Part shown: in pieces, positions 8,720 to 17,315 of the stretch | How the letters are laid out: each line of letters starts with the position of its first letter | Position numbering within the stretch: the stretch's first letter is position 1 | Notes under the pieces: model-generated | Database searches by the model: none | Seen by the model: only the letters and a program-made list of their open reading frames with translations | Told to the model about the DNA's origin: nothing | Program-made: the position numbers and the translations under genes | Source of the DNA: Sediminibacillus albus | Lineage (GTDB): Bacteria > Bacillota > Bacilli > Bacillales > Amphibacillaceae | Assembly: GCF_900101125.1 (NCBI RefSeq) | Contig: NZ_FNFL01000001.1 | Location: forward strand, 744,001-808,000 | Direction: 5' to 3' | Length of the DNA stretch: 64,000 nt

Positions 8720-9370
8720 TTACTCGCAAATAAACGATTCAAACTCCCTCATAATAACTGTTAAGCATTCAATGGACTGATGGATACCGTCTGGATGTTC
8801 TAAAGAATGATTGGTTCCCTGCATCAAAGATATTTTCATAGTGTTCTTTGCTGTAAGAGCAGTAACCCGTTCTTTCATATAACATCTGTCCTGATCGCCG
8901 ATAATAAGCAGACTGTCCTGGCTATTGTTAAGCAAGCGTCGGTAGACATCGTCTTCATGAAGCAGCGGAGTCAGCCAAATTACTTTTGCGCGGTCAAGTT
9001 CTTGATTGTTTTCTAATAAGCGGATTAAACCAGCTGTACCGGTTGATTTGGCCATTATATAAAAGTTTGGGTATGCAGTTGAAGGTATTACTTGTTCAAG
9101 AACCGATTGCACGTCTTCGCTTACAATACTGAATTGTTCCTCACGCTCTAGGTTTTTAAATACTGGTGCATCATATTGGTAGTTAATATGTAAGACATCA
9201 AACCCTTTTTCAAAAAACAGGCCCGTAGCATAATAAAACAACGGCTGGTCTGTCGAGTAACCCAAGCCAGGCAGCATGATACAAAGGTCTTGATTGTCCG
9301 GTTTATTCCGGACGTAGGTATATGCAATTGAACCACTATGGGCTTGGACATTTGCTTTAATGATTTCCAT
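8720..9370 (-). CDS. Alpha/beta hydrolase family protein
   Basis: The product has 216 residues. The pattern fits a small alpha/beta hydrolase: LPGLGYSTDQP as oxyanion region, a nucleophile-like Ser in MAKSTGT near residue 105 (the usual G-x-S-x-G is altered), IIGDQDRC carrying a candidate acid, and GTNHSLEHP with the candidate His near the end. The substrate is unknown. GGAGG seven to eight bases before the ATG at 9370 makes it the start, rather than an upstream codon at 9418. Confidence 0.7.
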   Translation of the reverse strand: MEIIKANVQAHSGSIAYTYVRNKPDNQDLCIMLPGLGYSTDQPLFYYATGLFFEKGFDVLHINYQYDAPVFKNLEREEQFSIVSEDVQSVLEQVIPSTAYPNFYIMAKSTGTAGLIRLLENNQELDRAKVIWLTPLLHEDDVYRRLLNNSQDSLLIIGDQDRCYMKERVTALTAKNTMKISLMQGTNHSLEHPDGIHQSIECLTVIMREFESFICE

Positions 9371-9532
9371 ATTCGCTTCCTCCACATTGATTATGATCAT
9401 TAAATGTATAACACTCACACAGCAATAGTATGCCTTTGCTTAAGAATCCGGAATAAAACAGTTTTAACTTTACCCATTTCTTTATTTTTTAAAGTGAAAT
9501 TAAATTTCATATTTTCCTCCTTGTCACATTTT

Positions 9533-9862
9533 TTAACGGTCCCTTTTCCCATAACTCAGGAAAACTATTATCAAAATAAAAACTATAACGTAAAGAATAA
9601 AAATAATTATATTTTGAAATATTGAGTAAGTGATAAAAAAAGCTCCTATTACTAGATCAAAGATTCCTTCATCTATTTTTATAGTTTCTTCTTTCTTATT
9701 TTTTGAAAAACTTATAAGTCCAAACACTATAAAAAGAATACCAGCACTTAAAAGAAATATTCCTTTGGTATCTTCATTTTCTAGATAAAACATAGAAAAA
9801 ACTAAAGTTACTGAAATTATTATCTTTATTTGTCCCCATACTTTAGATACTTTAGACAACAT
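9533..9862 (-). CDS. Small four-helix membrane protein, unknown function
   Basis: The 109-residue product has hydrophobic stretches at about 10-27, 33-53, 67-81 and 84-103 and charged loops (SKNKKEETIKIDE). An AAAGGTGG ribosome site precedes the ATG. I do not recognise it. Local DNA is very AT-rich compared with the neighbours. Confidence 0.6.
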   Translation of the reverse strand: MLSKVSKVWGQIKIIISVTLVFSMFYLENEDTKGIFLLSAGILFIVFGLISFSKNKKEETIKIDEGIFDLVIGAFFITYSIFQNIIIFILYVIVFILIIVFLSYGKRDR

Positions 9863-9952
9863 TTTGCATTTCCACCTTTTTTATATTTGTAAATATTGTG
9901 AATAAGTGTCACGGTATTAATTGTAAAGTAATTCCAACAAATGAGGGGAGAA

Positions 9953-10285
9953 ATTAAAATTAAAAAGAAATTGATGTATTCACGTTGGCTTTAGGTCTTT
10001 TAGGTTCTTCCATTCCTTTTAGTTCTACTATATCCGCAACAGAAAACAAGGAATCAATAGAAACTAATGCTTCTTCAAATCTATCAGAAGTGGTTAGTGA
10101 TATTCGCAACCCCCTATCAGAAGATGGCCCGGAAACAATTCCAGTTCAAGAAGGGTTAGTTGGGAGTATGAGGGTACTAGATATGGTAATACCAGGAACA
10201 GAGATGCTCTTATTCTATTGCAACAGGTTATGTGAATCTTCTTCCTGGAGGTGTCTGTGAAATCTACAACGCTTTTATATTATGA
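9953..10285 (+). pseudogene. Broken gene for a small secreted protein
   Basis: A good ribosome site (GAGGGGAG, 9943-9950) is followed not by ATG but by ATT codons. The next codons read KIKKKLMYS, then a shift of frame gives LALGLLGSSIPFSSTISA, together an obvious signal peptide, followed by an acidic, Ser/Asn-rich mature part. Near 10190 a second shift is needed to continue into a Cys-containing tail (CSYSIATGYVNLLPGGVCEIYN) that ends at 10285. A lost start codon and two frameshifts make a decayed gene. The parent family is unknown. Confidence 0.55.
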
Positions 10286-10383
10286 TTTCCCGAGTTCTTT
10301 CTTTTCCATAGACCTGTTCACCTTCTTTAAGGAGTTGAACAGATTAAGTATATTAGTTTGACTAGTTGACGAATTTATTTAAC

Positions 10384-10917
10384 CTATCCATCAGATTTTA
10401 ATTTTGAATACATAAGAAGATCAACGAATCTCCCTTTTGATTTTTCCGATTGTCTAAGCGTTCCTTCATATGTGAAATTTAACTTTTCCAAGACTTTAAT
10501 GGAGTTTTCATTTCCTGGTTCCACTTTCGCCTCCACCCTATTTAAACCTAATGTCTCAAATGCATTTTCTACGAGTTTAGCAATAGCTTCTGGTGCATAT
10601 CCATTACCCCAAGAGGCTTTTGCTATGTCGTATCCTATCTCCGTTTTACCGTTTTCGAAATCAAGGGAATTATAGCCGCATGATCCAATTAATTCATTGG
10701 TTTGTAGTTCAAAAATGGAGAAACGAATGGCTCTATTGGTGCGTGCCAATTCTTCCAGATAAGCAATCATTTCTTCTGCTTGTTTTTCCTCTTGGAAGTT
10801 ATCTATGTTCATAAATTTCGTTACATGAGGGTCCGACCAAATCCTAAACAAACCAGCTGAGTCTGCAATAGTCATTCTTTTTAAATGTAGTCTTTTTGTG
10901 TACAAGTTATCGTTCAA
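10384..10917 (-). CDS. GNAT acetyltransferase, RimJ/RimL type
   Basis: The protein of 177 residues matches the Acetyltransf_3 layout: TKRLHLKRMTIADSAGLFRIWSDP at the start, FELQTNELIGSCGY, the acetyl-CoA loop IAKASWGNGYAPEAI and the closing NENSIKVLEKLNFTYEG. Members acetylate ribosomal-protein N-termini or small molecules; the substrate here is open. A GTG at 10947 would add ten residues, but GGAGGT six bases before the TTG at 10917 favours the latter. Confidence 0.82.
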   Translation of the reverse strand: MNDNLYTKRLHLKRMTIADSAGLFRIWSDPHVTKFMNIDNFQEEKQAEEMIAYLEELARTNRAIRFSIFELQTNELIGSCGYNSLDFENGKTEIGYDIAKASWGNGYAPEAIAKLVENAFETLGLNRVEAKVEPGNENSIKVLEKLNFTYEGTLRQSEKSKGRFVDLLMYSKLKSDG

Positions 10918-11292
10918 TGTTTTACCTCCGAAAAAAACTTCTTTCACCTAAGTATAAGGCATTAATGGACGGATTATAGAATAATTTTCTTGTTAACAAC
11001 AACTCTCTTGGCGGAACCATTACCATTTGTCGTTAATTTCCCTCGGTTTATACATTGCAAGTTCCTCTTATTTTTCAGCTTGCAATTATCTATTTCTGTT
11101 TTTATTGCAATACTCCTGCCTTCCACAGGGTATAATTTATTCATCCGAAAAGATACAAACGAAGGTGCCGGATATATTTTTTTGACGTCCAGGCTGCTTA
11201 TGTAGGTAGAATCAATTTCAAATAAATCTAATAGATGTATTCCATAATAAGTTAAAGGCAGCCAAGCTGATGTGCAAGGCCGCCATCTAGTT
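10918..11292. other. Intergenic stretch, no supported feature
   Basis: Apart from the ribosome site of the minus-strand acetyltransferase, I see no gene, terminator or clear promoter. An open frame at 10990-11205 has no ribosome site and an unlikely composition. Confidence 0.5.
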
Positions 11293-12396
11293 CTATGAAG
11301 TCCTTTCCATCAAATTAACCCCGATTCCCATGCACAGTACACCGAATAAAACCATAATGGACAATGGCTCTGCCAAAGAAGCTATGTTTTGATTATGCAA
11401 GGCAATGCCTTTTAAGGAGTCCATGGCATAAGTCATCGGAAGGACTTTTGAAACAGCGAGTATGATGTTATTGCTGACAGCTTCTATCGGCCAATAAGCA
11501 CCACCAATCATCGCCATGCTCACCGATACAATCGGAACTAATGCATTCAATTGTTCTAAACTTTTTACCAATCCCAGCATAAGCATACCTAAAGCAACAA
11601 TTGCGAATGTGTAGCATGCCACCGTCAATACTATTGCTTCAAAGTGGTTGCCCAGTTCATAATTAAAAACATACTTAAAGCTTAGAAAAATGAACAGTAT
11701 CTGCGAAAAACCGATCATAAATGCGTAAGATAAATGCCCAATATAGATTTGAAATTTCCGAACCGGAGACAAAATGACCCTGTGCCAGGTACCTGTACGT
11801 TTTTCCTCAGCAACTTTTCCCAGGCTTAAAATCACGGTATAAATCGAGAAAAACAACGTCATTCCAAATAAGAACTGATTTTTTTGATCATAACCGGCAG
11901 AATCGCTTTCTCCCTCTGCGGTAAGACCTGTTAAGGTTATCGGTGCATCAGCTAACAAGGAATCCACCTTTTTACGAAAATCCGTATCCCCGGCCGCTGC
12001 CTCAGCCTTCTGGAGACGCAGCTCATCTGCATAAACCTGCTGGACATATTGATTGACTAATAGCTGATTCGGATCATCAGCGGCAACCAGCATCCGATAA
12101 TTATCCGGCATTGCTTTGATAGCATAAGTGATTTCGCCTAAGGCGACCTGTTTTTCTGCGGCAGCTTCCTCTGTAGTCTGGAAAACAAATGTATCAGACT
12201 GATTAAGCCGGTCCAGCAGTTCTTCTTGACCGCTTTGACTAATAGCTTCATCAAAATAAATTGGCACTTCTATCCGATCACCGCTCCCCATACCTCCTAA
12301 CAGAAATACAAAACCGAACGTCATCGCCATCATCGATAAAACCAGGATTGGTTCACGACGCAGCCGCTGCAGTTGTAGTAAAAAAACTGATTTCAT
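11293..12396 (-). CDS. lnrN: ABC-2 type permease, LnrN-like
   Basis: The 367-residue protein has one N-terminal membrane helix, a large external domain (about residues 35-170) and five or so helices at the C-terminus, the ABC2_membrane_3 layout. Its ATG overlaps the TAA of the preceding permease (TAAATG), with AAGGAGG upstream, so translation is coupled. It is the last gene of the five-gene module and in B. subtilis the corresponding protein is one half of the linearmycin exporter. Orthology is inferred from gene order and family. Confidence 0.8.
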   Translation of the reverse strand: MKSVFLLQLQRLRREPILVLSMMAMTFGFVFLLGGMGSGDRIEVPIYFDEAISQSGQEELLDRLNQSDTFVFQTTEEAAAEKQVALGEITYAIKAMPDNYRMLVAADDPNQLLVNQYVQQVYADELRLQKAEAAAGDTDFRKKVDSLLADAPITLTGLTAEGESDSAGYDQKNQFLFGMTLFFSIYTVILSLGKVAEEKRTGTWHRVILSPVRKFQIYIGHLSYAFMIGFSQILFIFLSFKYVFNYELGNHFEAIVLTVACYTFAIVALGMLMLGLVKSLEQLNALVPIVSVSMAMIGGAYWPIEAVSNNIILAVSKVLPMTYAMDSLKGIALHNQNIASLAEPLSIMVLFGVLCMGIGVNLMERTS

Positions 12397-13680
12397 TTAG
12401 GCCGCCCTCCTTTTGGAAAAGATCAATAAGCTGATGATTGATAATGTGGCAGTAAGCAATAACAGCCGTAAAACGAGCGGAGTAATAAATTCCTGCCCCA
12501 ATCCTTGCGACCATTGCAGCGTGGCAGTTAACATGATTCCATTCGGTGTCCAATTTCCTAATGTGGCAAATATATCAGGCATTTGGGATACAGGCGAGAA
12601 ACTGCCGCCTAAAAATGCCAGCACTGAAACGATACCAGCAGAAAATACACTGGGAACGATGTTGCTCTCCGACTTTAGTGTGATTGCTGTTAATAATGCC
12701 CCCAACGCTCCAATACAAATGGAAAAGAACAGGGCAATAACCAGCATGCCCAGCCAAAACTGTAAAGAGTTATCCGCAAAAGCTTGGAGCAAAAACCTCG
12801 CCATCACAAACAAAATGGCCACCTGCAAAAACACAATCACTGCAGTAGAAATCGCTTTGCCAGACAAATACAACAACGGATGTTTACCAGAGAGGAGAAT
12901 TCTGTCCAGCACATGCTCAAAATTTTCCAGATAAGCTTTCGAGGCAATAGTCGAAGCAACAAAAAGTGAGAACATTACTGCCATACCAATCGTGTAGTAT
13001 TCTATGGAGGAAATCGGCTCCTCGTCGGTAACGGTCAGCCGCCCTCCAAGTTGAGAAGGCTGAACATCCGTCTCGCCTGCCGCAGTAACCTCAGTTTGTT
13101 CAGCAGCTTTTGCAATGGCAGTTTCTAAGTTCAATGTTCGTACAAAACGCTGAATGATATCATGGAATACGCCTGCAGATATCGCAGCATCCTCTCCTTC
13201 TATTACCTGCAATTCACTGCCTCCGCCTTGATCCAGTAGCATCTTTGCCAGCGATTGGTAGGTGAAATCCTCTGATACTTTTAATATAGCAACGATTTCC
13301 TCCGCTTTTAATGCCTGCTTCGCTTCAGCTTCGTCCATTGAATGGACATTAATCACCTCGCTTACCTGCTCGCTTTGCAGCATCTCTTCCAGCATCCGGT
13401 ACGGTTCAACCGTCTCGCTTGCTTTCAACAATTCTTCTTTTGCCTGTTGCGGTACAGATAACTGGCCGACTTCCTGTTGGAATTGTTCGATCCCTGCCTC
13501 GGCGTTATTTTGATTTACAACCGCTACTTCCATATCCAGACCAGTAAATTCTCCGGAGAACATCCCCTTTAATGCAAAGCCCAGAATTACCGTCAAAATG
13601 ATCGGCATTAGCAGTAAGACAAGCAGCTCGGTTCGATCACGGATGAGCACCAGCACATCTTTCCTTAAAAACGAAAGCAT
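12397..13680 (-). CDS. lnrM: ABC-2 type permease, LnrM-like
   Basis: The 427-residue permease starts with RKDVLVLIRDRTELLVLLLMPIIL, a typical ABC-2 first helix, has an extracytoplasmic domain of about 200 residues (rich in Glu and Gln), and then a group of helices. AGGAGG lies nine bases before the ATG. It sits between the ATPase and LnrN-like genes with a 14-base gap and an overlap respectively, so the three form one transport complex. Expected role: export of polyene or other membrane-active antibiotics; inferred from homology of arrangement. Confidence 0.8.
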   Translation of the reverse strand: MLSFLRKDVLVLIRDRTELLVLLLMPIILTVILGFALKGMFSGEFTGLDMEVAVVNQNNAEAGIEQFQQEVGQLSVPQQAKEELLKASETVEPYRMLEEMLQSEQVSEVINVHSMDEAEAKQALKAEEIVAILKVSEDFTYQSLAKMLLDQGGGSELQVIEGEDAAISAGVFHDIIQRFVRTLNLETAIAKAAEQTEVTAAGETDVQPSQLGGRLTVTDEEPISSIEYYTIGMAVMFSLFVASTIASKAYLENFEHVLDRILLSGKHPLLYLSGKAISTAVIVFLQVAILFVMARFLLQAFADNSLQFWLGMLVIALFFSICIGALGALLTAITLKSESNIVPSVFSAGIVSVLAFLGGSFSPVSQMPDIFATLGNWTPNGIMLTATLQWSQGLGQEFITPLVLRLLLLTATLSIISLLIFSKRRAA

Positions 13681-13694
13681 TCTTCATCCACCTC

Positions 13695-14627
13695 CTAATC
13701 TCTCAATTTGCGTCCGGTTAAATGCAGGAAAACATCTTCCAATGTCGGTACTTGAACATTTACGCTAATCAATTGCGCTTGCTGACGTTCAGCTGCCTGA
13801 AAGATATTCCCCAGCAGTCTGCTGTTTTTCGGAGTAATCAGCTTTATGCCTTTGTCTGTTTCGACTACTCGTAATACTCCATCAATCTCTCTCAGTTCAG
13901 TTACTAGTTCAGGGTATGAGCGGTCAAGCTCAACAAAAATTGTTTCCTCACTCGACAAGATGCTGGTAAGCTCCTGTTTCGTTCCTGCAGCGATAATTTT
14001 TCCATGGTCCATAATGTAAATCCTGTCACAAAGCCGTTCAACCTCTTCCATGTAATGACTCGTATACAAAACGGTCATTCCCTTTTCCTTGTTCAATTTT
14101 TGAACCATTTCTAAAATATAATTGCGGGACTGGGGATCAATCCCGACCGTTGGTTCATCCATAATGATAAATTCCGGTTCGTGCAGCAATGCCACTGCGA
14201 TATTAATCCGACGCTGCATGCCGCCGGAATAATGCTTGACAAGCTCATCCTTCCGTTCAGCTAATCCAACTATTCCGAGAACCTTATCGATTTGGTCTTG
14301 CAGCGCTTTTCCCTTCAGTCCGTAGATTTTCCCAAAGAATTTCAAATTTTCCGAGGCGCTCAGCTCTTTGTATAAAGCGATTTCCTGAGGGACAACTCCT
14401 AAATGCAAGCGAATGGCGTTTGGGTCTTTTACAATACTTTTTCCATGCCATGTCACATCGCCTGATGTAGGTTTAACAAGTGAGGAAATCATCGATATTG
14501 TCGTCGATTTTCCTGCGCCGTTCGGGCCGAGCAATCCGACAGACTCTCCTTTGTCCAAGTACAAGTTCACATCGATTACTGCTTTATTCTTTTTAAAAGC
14601 TTTATTTAAGTTTGTCGTTTCCAGCAC
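13695..14627 (-). CDS. lnrL: ABC transporter ATPase, LnrL-like
   Basis: The 310-residue ATPase has Walker [10 protein letters not shown] near residue 37, the signature HYSGGMQRR, Walker [15 protein letters not shown] and the H-loop TSHYMEEVE. After the nucleotide-binding domain, an 80-residue tail ends in LTGRKLRD, closely matching the end of B. subtilis LnrL. The start is a GTG with GGAGG eight bases upstream. A hairpin and TATAAT-like box lie between it and the regulator gene, so the transporter genes may have their own start of transcription. Confidence 0.88.
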   Translation of the reverse strand: MLETTNLNKAFKKNKAVIDVNLYLDKGESVGLLGPNGAGKSTTISMISSLVKPTSGDVTWHGKSIVKDPNAIRLHLGVVPQEIALYKELSASENLKFFGKIYGLKGKALQDQIDKVLGIVGLAERKDELVKHYSGGMQRRINIAVALLHEPEFIIMDEPTVGIDPQSRNYILEMVQKLNKEKGMTVLYTSHYMEEVERLCDRIYIMDHGKIIAAGTKQELTSILSSEETIFVELDRSYPELVTELREIDGVLRVVETDKGIKLITPKNSRLLGNIFQAAERQQAQLISVNVQVPTLEDVFLHLTGRKLRD

Positions 14628-14685
14628 GCTATGATCCTCCCTTTTCTCGGCTCCTATTTAAAGCTTGCCGATACCACTTTCCATC

Positions 14686-14722
14686 ATTATAAGTAAAAGG
14701 AGACAGTACGAATACTGTCTCC
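14686..14722 (-). promoter_or_regulatory. Palindrome plus -10 box before the Lnr-like ATPase gene
   Basis: GGAGACAGTA (14699-14708) pairs perfectly with TACTGTCTCC (14713-14722) around CGAA. On the minus strand TATAAT follows at 14691-14686, and no TTGACA is present where the palindrome lies. It may be the binding site of the adjacent LuxR-type regulator activating the transporter. A CCTTTTACTT tail after the hairpin means it could instead end the kinase-regulator transcript. Confidence 0.5.
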
Positions 14723-14776
14723 CGTCATTAAAAAGCACGAAAACCGTGACCTTAGTCATTTAATTATCCAAAAGCT

Positions 14777-15412
14777 TTAAACGAAGTGATTGCGGATCGC
14801 ATATATCGCTAACTGGGTACGGTCTCGCAGCTCCAGCTTATCTAGCAGCTGGCTGATATGATTCTTGACGGTCCCAACAGACAGCGCCAGCTCCCCGGAA
14901 ATTTCCTTATTGCTCCTGCCTTCGCCGATTCGCTTCAAAATGTCAAGTTCCCGCGGGGTAAGAAAATGTTTCATTTGCGGTTCAGGTTTGGCAGCGTTTA
15001 ACAGGCGTGGCATCACTTTTGCTGCCACCTCCCCTTGCAGTTGAATTCCTCCAGCCAAACAGCTTTTCACCGAATGGATCAGTGTTTCAGCATCAGCATC
15101 TTTTAGCATATATCCATGTGCCCCAATCCTAAGTGCCTGTAGTGCATATTCATCATCGTTAAAGGTAGTCAGCATCAAAATCTTTATGGCCGGCCAGCGG
15201 TTCCGAATAATTCTTGCTGCTTCGAGCCCATCCATCTCTGGCATTCGGATATCCAATACAGCCATATCAAACTGTTGGGTTTCGCATAAGTCAATGGCTG
15301 CTTTTCCATTTTTCGCTTCCCCTGTTACTTGAAGTTCTTCATCCGTTTCTATCATCATTTTTAAGCCTTGCGCTACCAGCGCCTGATCTTCAGCCAACAA
15401 TATCCGAACCAT
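14777..15412 (-). CDS. lnrK: NarL/FixJ-type response regulator, LnrK-like
   Basis: The 211-residue protein has a receiver domain (acidic pair in LLAEDQ, phospho-acceptor Asp in MAVLDIRMPEMDG near residue 54, Lys in MLKDAD) and a C-terminal LuxR helix-turn-helix (LTPRELDILKRIGEGRSNKEIS...TVKNHISQLLDKL). The start at 15412 is preceded by GGATGGGGG and overlaps the kinase gene by 23 bases. It most likely activates the adjacent ABC transporter. Confidence 0.88.
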   Translation of the reverse strand: MVRILLAEDQALVAQGLKMMIETDEELQVTGEAKNGKAAIDLCETQQFDMAVLDIRMPEMDGLEAARIIRNRWPAIKILMLTTFNDDEYALQALRIGAHGYMLKDADAETLIHSVKSCLAGGIQLQGEVAAKVMPRLLNAAKPEPQMKHFLTPRELDILKRIGEGRSNKEISGELALSVGTVKNHISQLLDKLELRDRTQLAIYAIRNHFV

Positions 15413-16562
15413 TGATACCCCCATCCTTTCGATGCAGCGGAAAGGTTCCACGTACAATAAATAAACGCTTATATACTAAAATGTCCAAGCTTCCTCCTGC
15501 CTGATCTACCCGTTCCCTCATCGAATTCAATCCAAAGCCTTCTGAATATGTATAATCTTTTTTTATCGGGTTAGAAACTTCGAATCGAAAAATACTCTCT
15601 CCCGGTGATTCGAATATTACCGATGCTTCCCGGGCCGGACTATGGCGCATGACATTAGTGAGCGCTTCTTGGACTGCTCGATAAACCGCTACTGTCTGTT
15701 CTGGTAAAAGCTGTACAGAAAATGCCCGGTTTTTCACCGAAAAATGAATACGGATAAAATTTTCTGCTTCCAGCTTACGAATCAGACTAATAATCGCAGG
15801 TATCCCGCCTATTTCTTCCTGTTTTAATGCTTTGACAGCTCTGCGCGTCTCTTCCAGACTCTCTTTGGCCAAATCTTTGAGAACTCCTATTCGTTGTTTT
15901 TCCGGCTCATCTGCCTTCATACGAGTTACTTCCAGCTGCATTAGTAGATTTGTCAGCTTGTGGCCTACACTATCATGAATTTCCCTTCCAACCAAAGTCC
16001 GTTCTTGCTGCCTGGCCAGTTTTTCGGCTAAGATGGAGTTTCGTTTCATCCCCCGGTATTCATGTAATAATGCATTGTATCGAGCAGAAACTTCTATCGA
16101 TTGGTGAAAATAATGATGAAACTTCCAAAGTGCAAGTCCCAATATGCTTATGTATAACAATAAAAAAGAAATAGGGAAATAGCGGCCGCTTCCTAAGAAA
16201 GCAGGCAGAAGCAGGCCGGAAAGAATGGCACCGCCTACCGAATATGCGTAAGCAACTGGTAATCGATACACCATTTCACCGGCCAAATAGGCAAACAACA
16301 GCAAAGTAAAATAATTTGCACCTTCCGGCTGCATCGGCCAAAATACACCCATTACAATCAGTGAGGCACTGCTAAGCATGAGTGACTGGACTAGCAACCA
16401 TCTCTTAAACAGCGGCAGCAGAAAATACACAGAAAAAAATAGTGCGCTTCCCAGCCATTGTATGAAAGTAACCTCTGTCAGCCCTTGCGTTTGATTATTC
16501 AATCCAAAGCCCCATGTTCCCATTAACAGCGCCAAGCATAACCAGTACGTATATTGATTCAT
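15390..16562 (-). CDS. lnrJ: Sensor histidine kinase, LnrJ-like
   Basis: The 390-residue kinase has about six closely spaced N-terminal membrane helices with hardly any external domain, then a HisKA_3 dimerisation segment with the phospho-acceptor in REIHDSVGHKLTNLL (near residue 197) and a HATPase tail (EALTNVMRHS, GFGLNSMRERV). Such membrane-embedded kinases detect membrane-active antibiotics in the Lnr/LiaS type of system. AGGAGG stands five bases before the ATG. It is the first gene of the module. Confidence 0.86.
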   Translation of the reverse strand: MNQYTYWLCLALLMGTWGFGLNNQTQGLTEVTFIQWLGSALFFSVYFLLPLFKRWLLVQSLMLSSASLIVMGVFWPMQPEGANYFTLLLFAYLAGEMVYRLPVAYAYSVGGAILSGLLLPAFLGSGRYFPISFLLLYISILGLALWKFHHYFHQSIEVSARYNALLHEYRGMKRNSILAEKLARQQERTLVGREIHDSVGHKLTNLLMQLEVTRMKADEPEKQRIGVLKDLAKESLEETRRAVKALKQEEIGGIPAIISLIRKLEAENFIRIHFSVKNRAFSVQLLPEQTVAVYRAVQEALTNVMRHSPAREASVIFESPGESIFRFEVSNPIKKDYTYSEGFGLNSMRERVDQAGGSLDILVYKRLFIVRGTFPLHRKDGGINGSDIVG

Positions 16563-16718
16563 CGGTTCCTCCTGTGAAACTACTATGTATTATTACTATA
16601 TCATTCGATGAGGAACTTTTGGGAGTTCGAATTGATTGCTTTACCGTTCGCTATGTCGCACCATCACTTTCGTTAGGTGAAAACCAATTTTTAATAGTCT
16701 ACAAGGTTTTTGAATGAT

Positions 16719-17315
16719 TCAGTCTGGTTCTTGGTTGAAGAGACTTCGATTATGGCAAGAGCGGAATTGACTCGGTGAAAGTCCTGTATTTCGTTTAAAT
16801 GCATTATAAAAGCTAGAGACGCTTTGATAGCCTGTTTGAAAACCAACTTCTGTACTATTAAGATTCGTGGTTAAAAGAAGTTCCTTCGCTTCGTTCACTC
16901 TTATCATTTCTAAATATATTCGTGGTGTATATCCTGTTCTTTCTTTGAAGATCCGATTTAAGTGAAAACGACTAACCCCAACCCTTGACGCTAGTTCATG
17001 TAAAGGCATGTTTTGAACATAATTATTTTTTATCAATCGCTTAGTGTCTTCCACAAGGCTTTCTAATGGGTCATATGTTTTTATATTTAAATCTGGCCGG
17101 CATCTCTTGCATGGTCGATATCCTGCATCATGGGCTTCCGTCGCATTTGGAAAAAAGGAAACATTTTCGCAATTAGGAACCTTAGACTTGCAAGAAGGAC
17201 GGCAGAATATTCCTGTGGTACGGACCGCGTAAAAAAACATCCCATCATATGCTGAATCACATGATATGGTCGCTTGCCACATAGTTTCCTTTGAATGGTT
17301 AATGGGATTCTTCAT
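16719..17315 (-). CDS. adaA: AdaA-type methylphosphotriester repair protein and activator
   Basis: The 198-residue protein has an N-terminal Ada zinc domain with the four cysteines Cys38, Cys42, Cys69 and Cys72 (GIFCRPSC and RPCKRC), one of which accepts the methyl group from DNA phosphotriesters, and a C-terminal AraC helix-turn-helix region (HELASRVGVSRFHLNRIF and EVGFQTGYQSVSSFYNAFK). Methylation turns AdaA into an activator of alkylation-repair genes. The ATG at 17315 overlaps the permease gene by 17 bases with GGGAGG 11 bases upstream; an alternative ATG at 17282 has AAAGGA nearby. An Ogt/AdaB-type partner is not adjacent but lies at 38.3 kb. Confidence 0.9.
   Translation of the reverse strand: MKNPINHSKETMWQATISCDSAYDGMFFYAVRTTGIFCRPSCKSKVPNCENVSFFPNATEAHDAGYRPCKRCRPDLNIKTYDPLESLVEDTKRLIKNNYVQNMPLHELASRVGVSRFHLNRIFKERTGYTPRIYLEMIRVNEAKELLLTTNLNSTEVGFQTGYQSVSSFYNAFKRNTGLSPSQFRSCHNRSLFNQEPD

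Noticed and set aside
9985-10260. 91-codon frame starting with TTG taken as an intact gene
   Set aside because: Its signal peptide starts in another frame upstream and its tail leaves the frame near 10190; annotated as a pseudogene instead.
10990-11205. 71-codon plus-strand frame
   Set aside because: No ribosome site and unlikely composition; no neighbour supports it.
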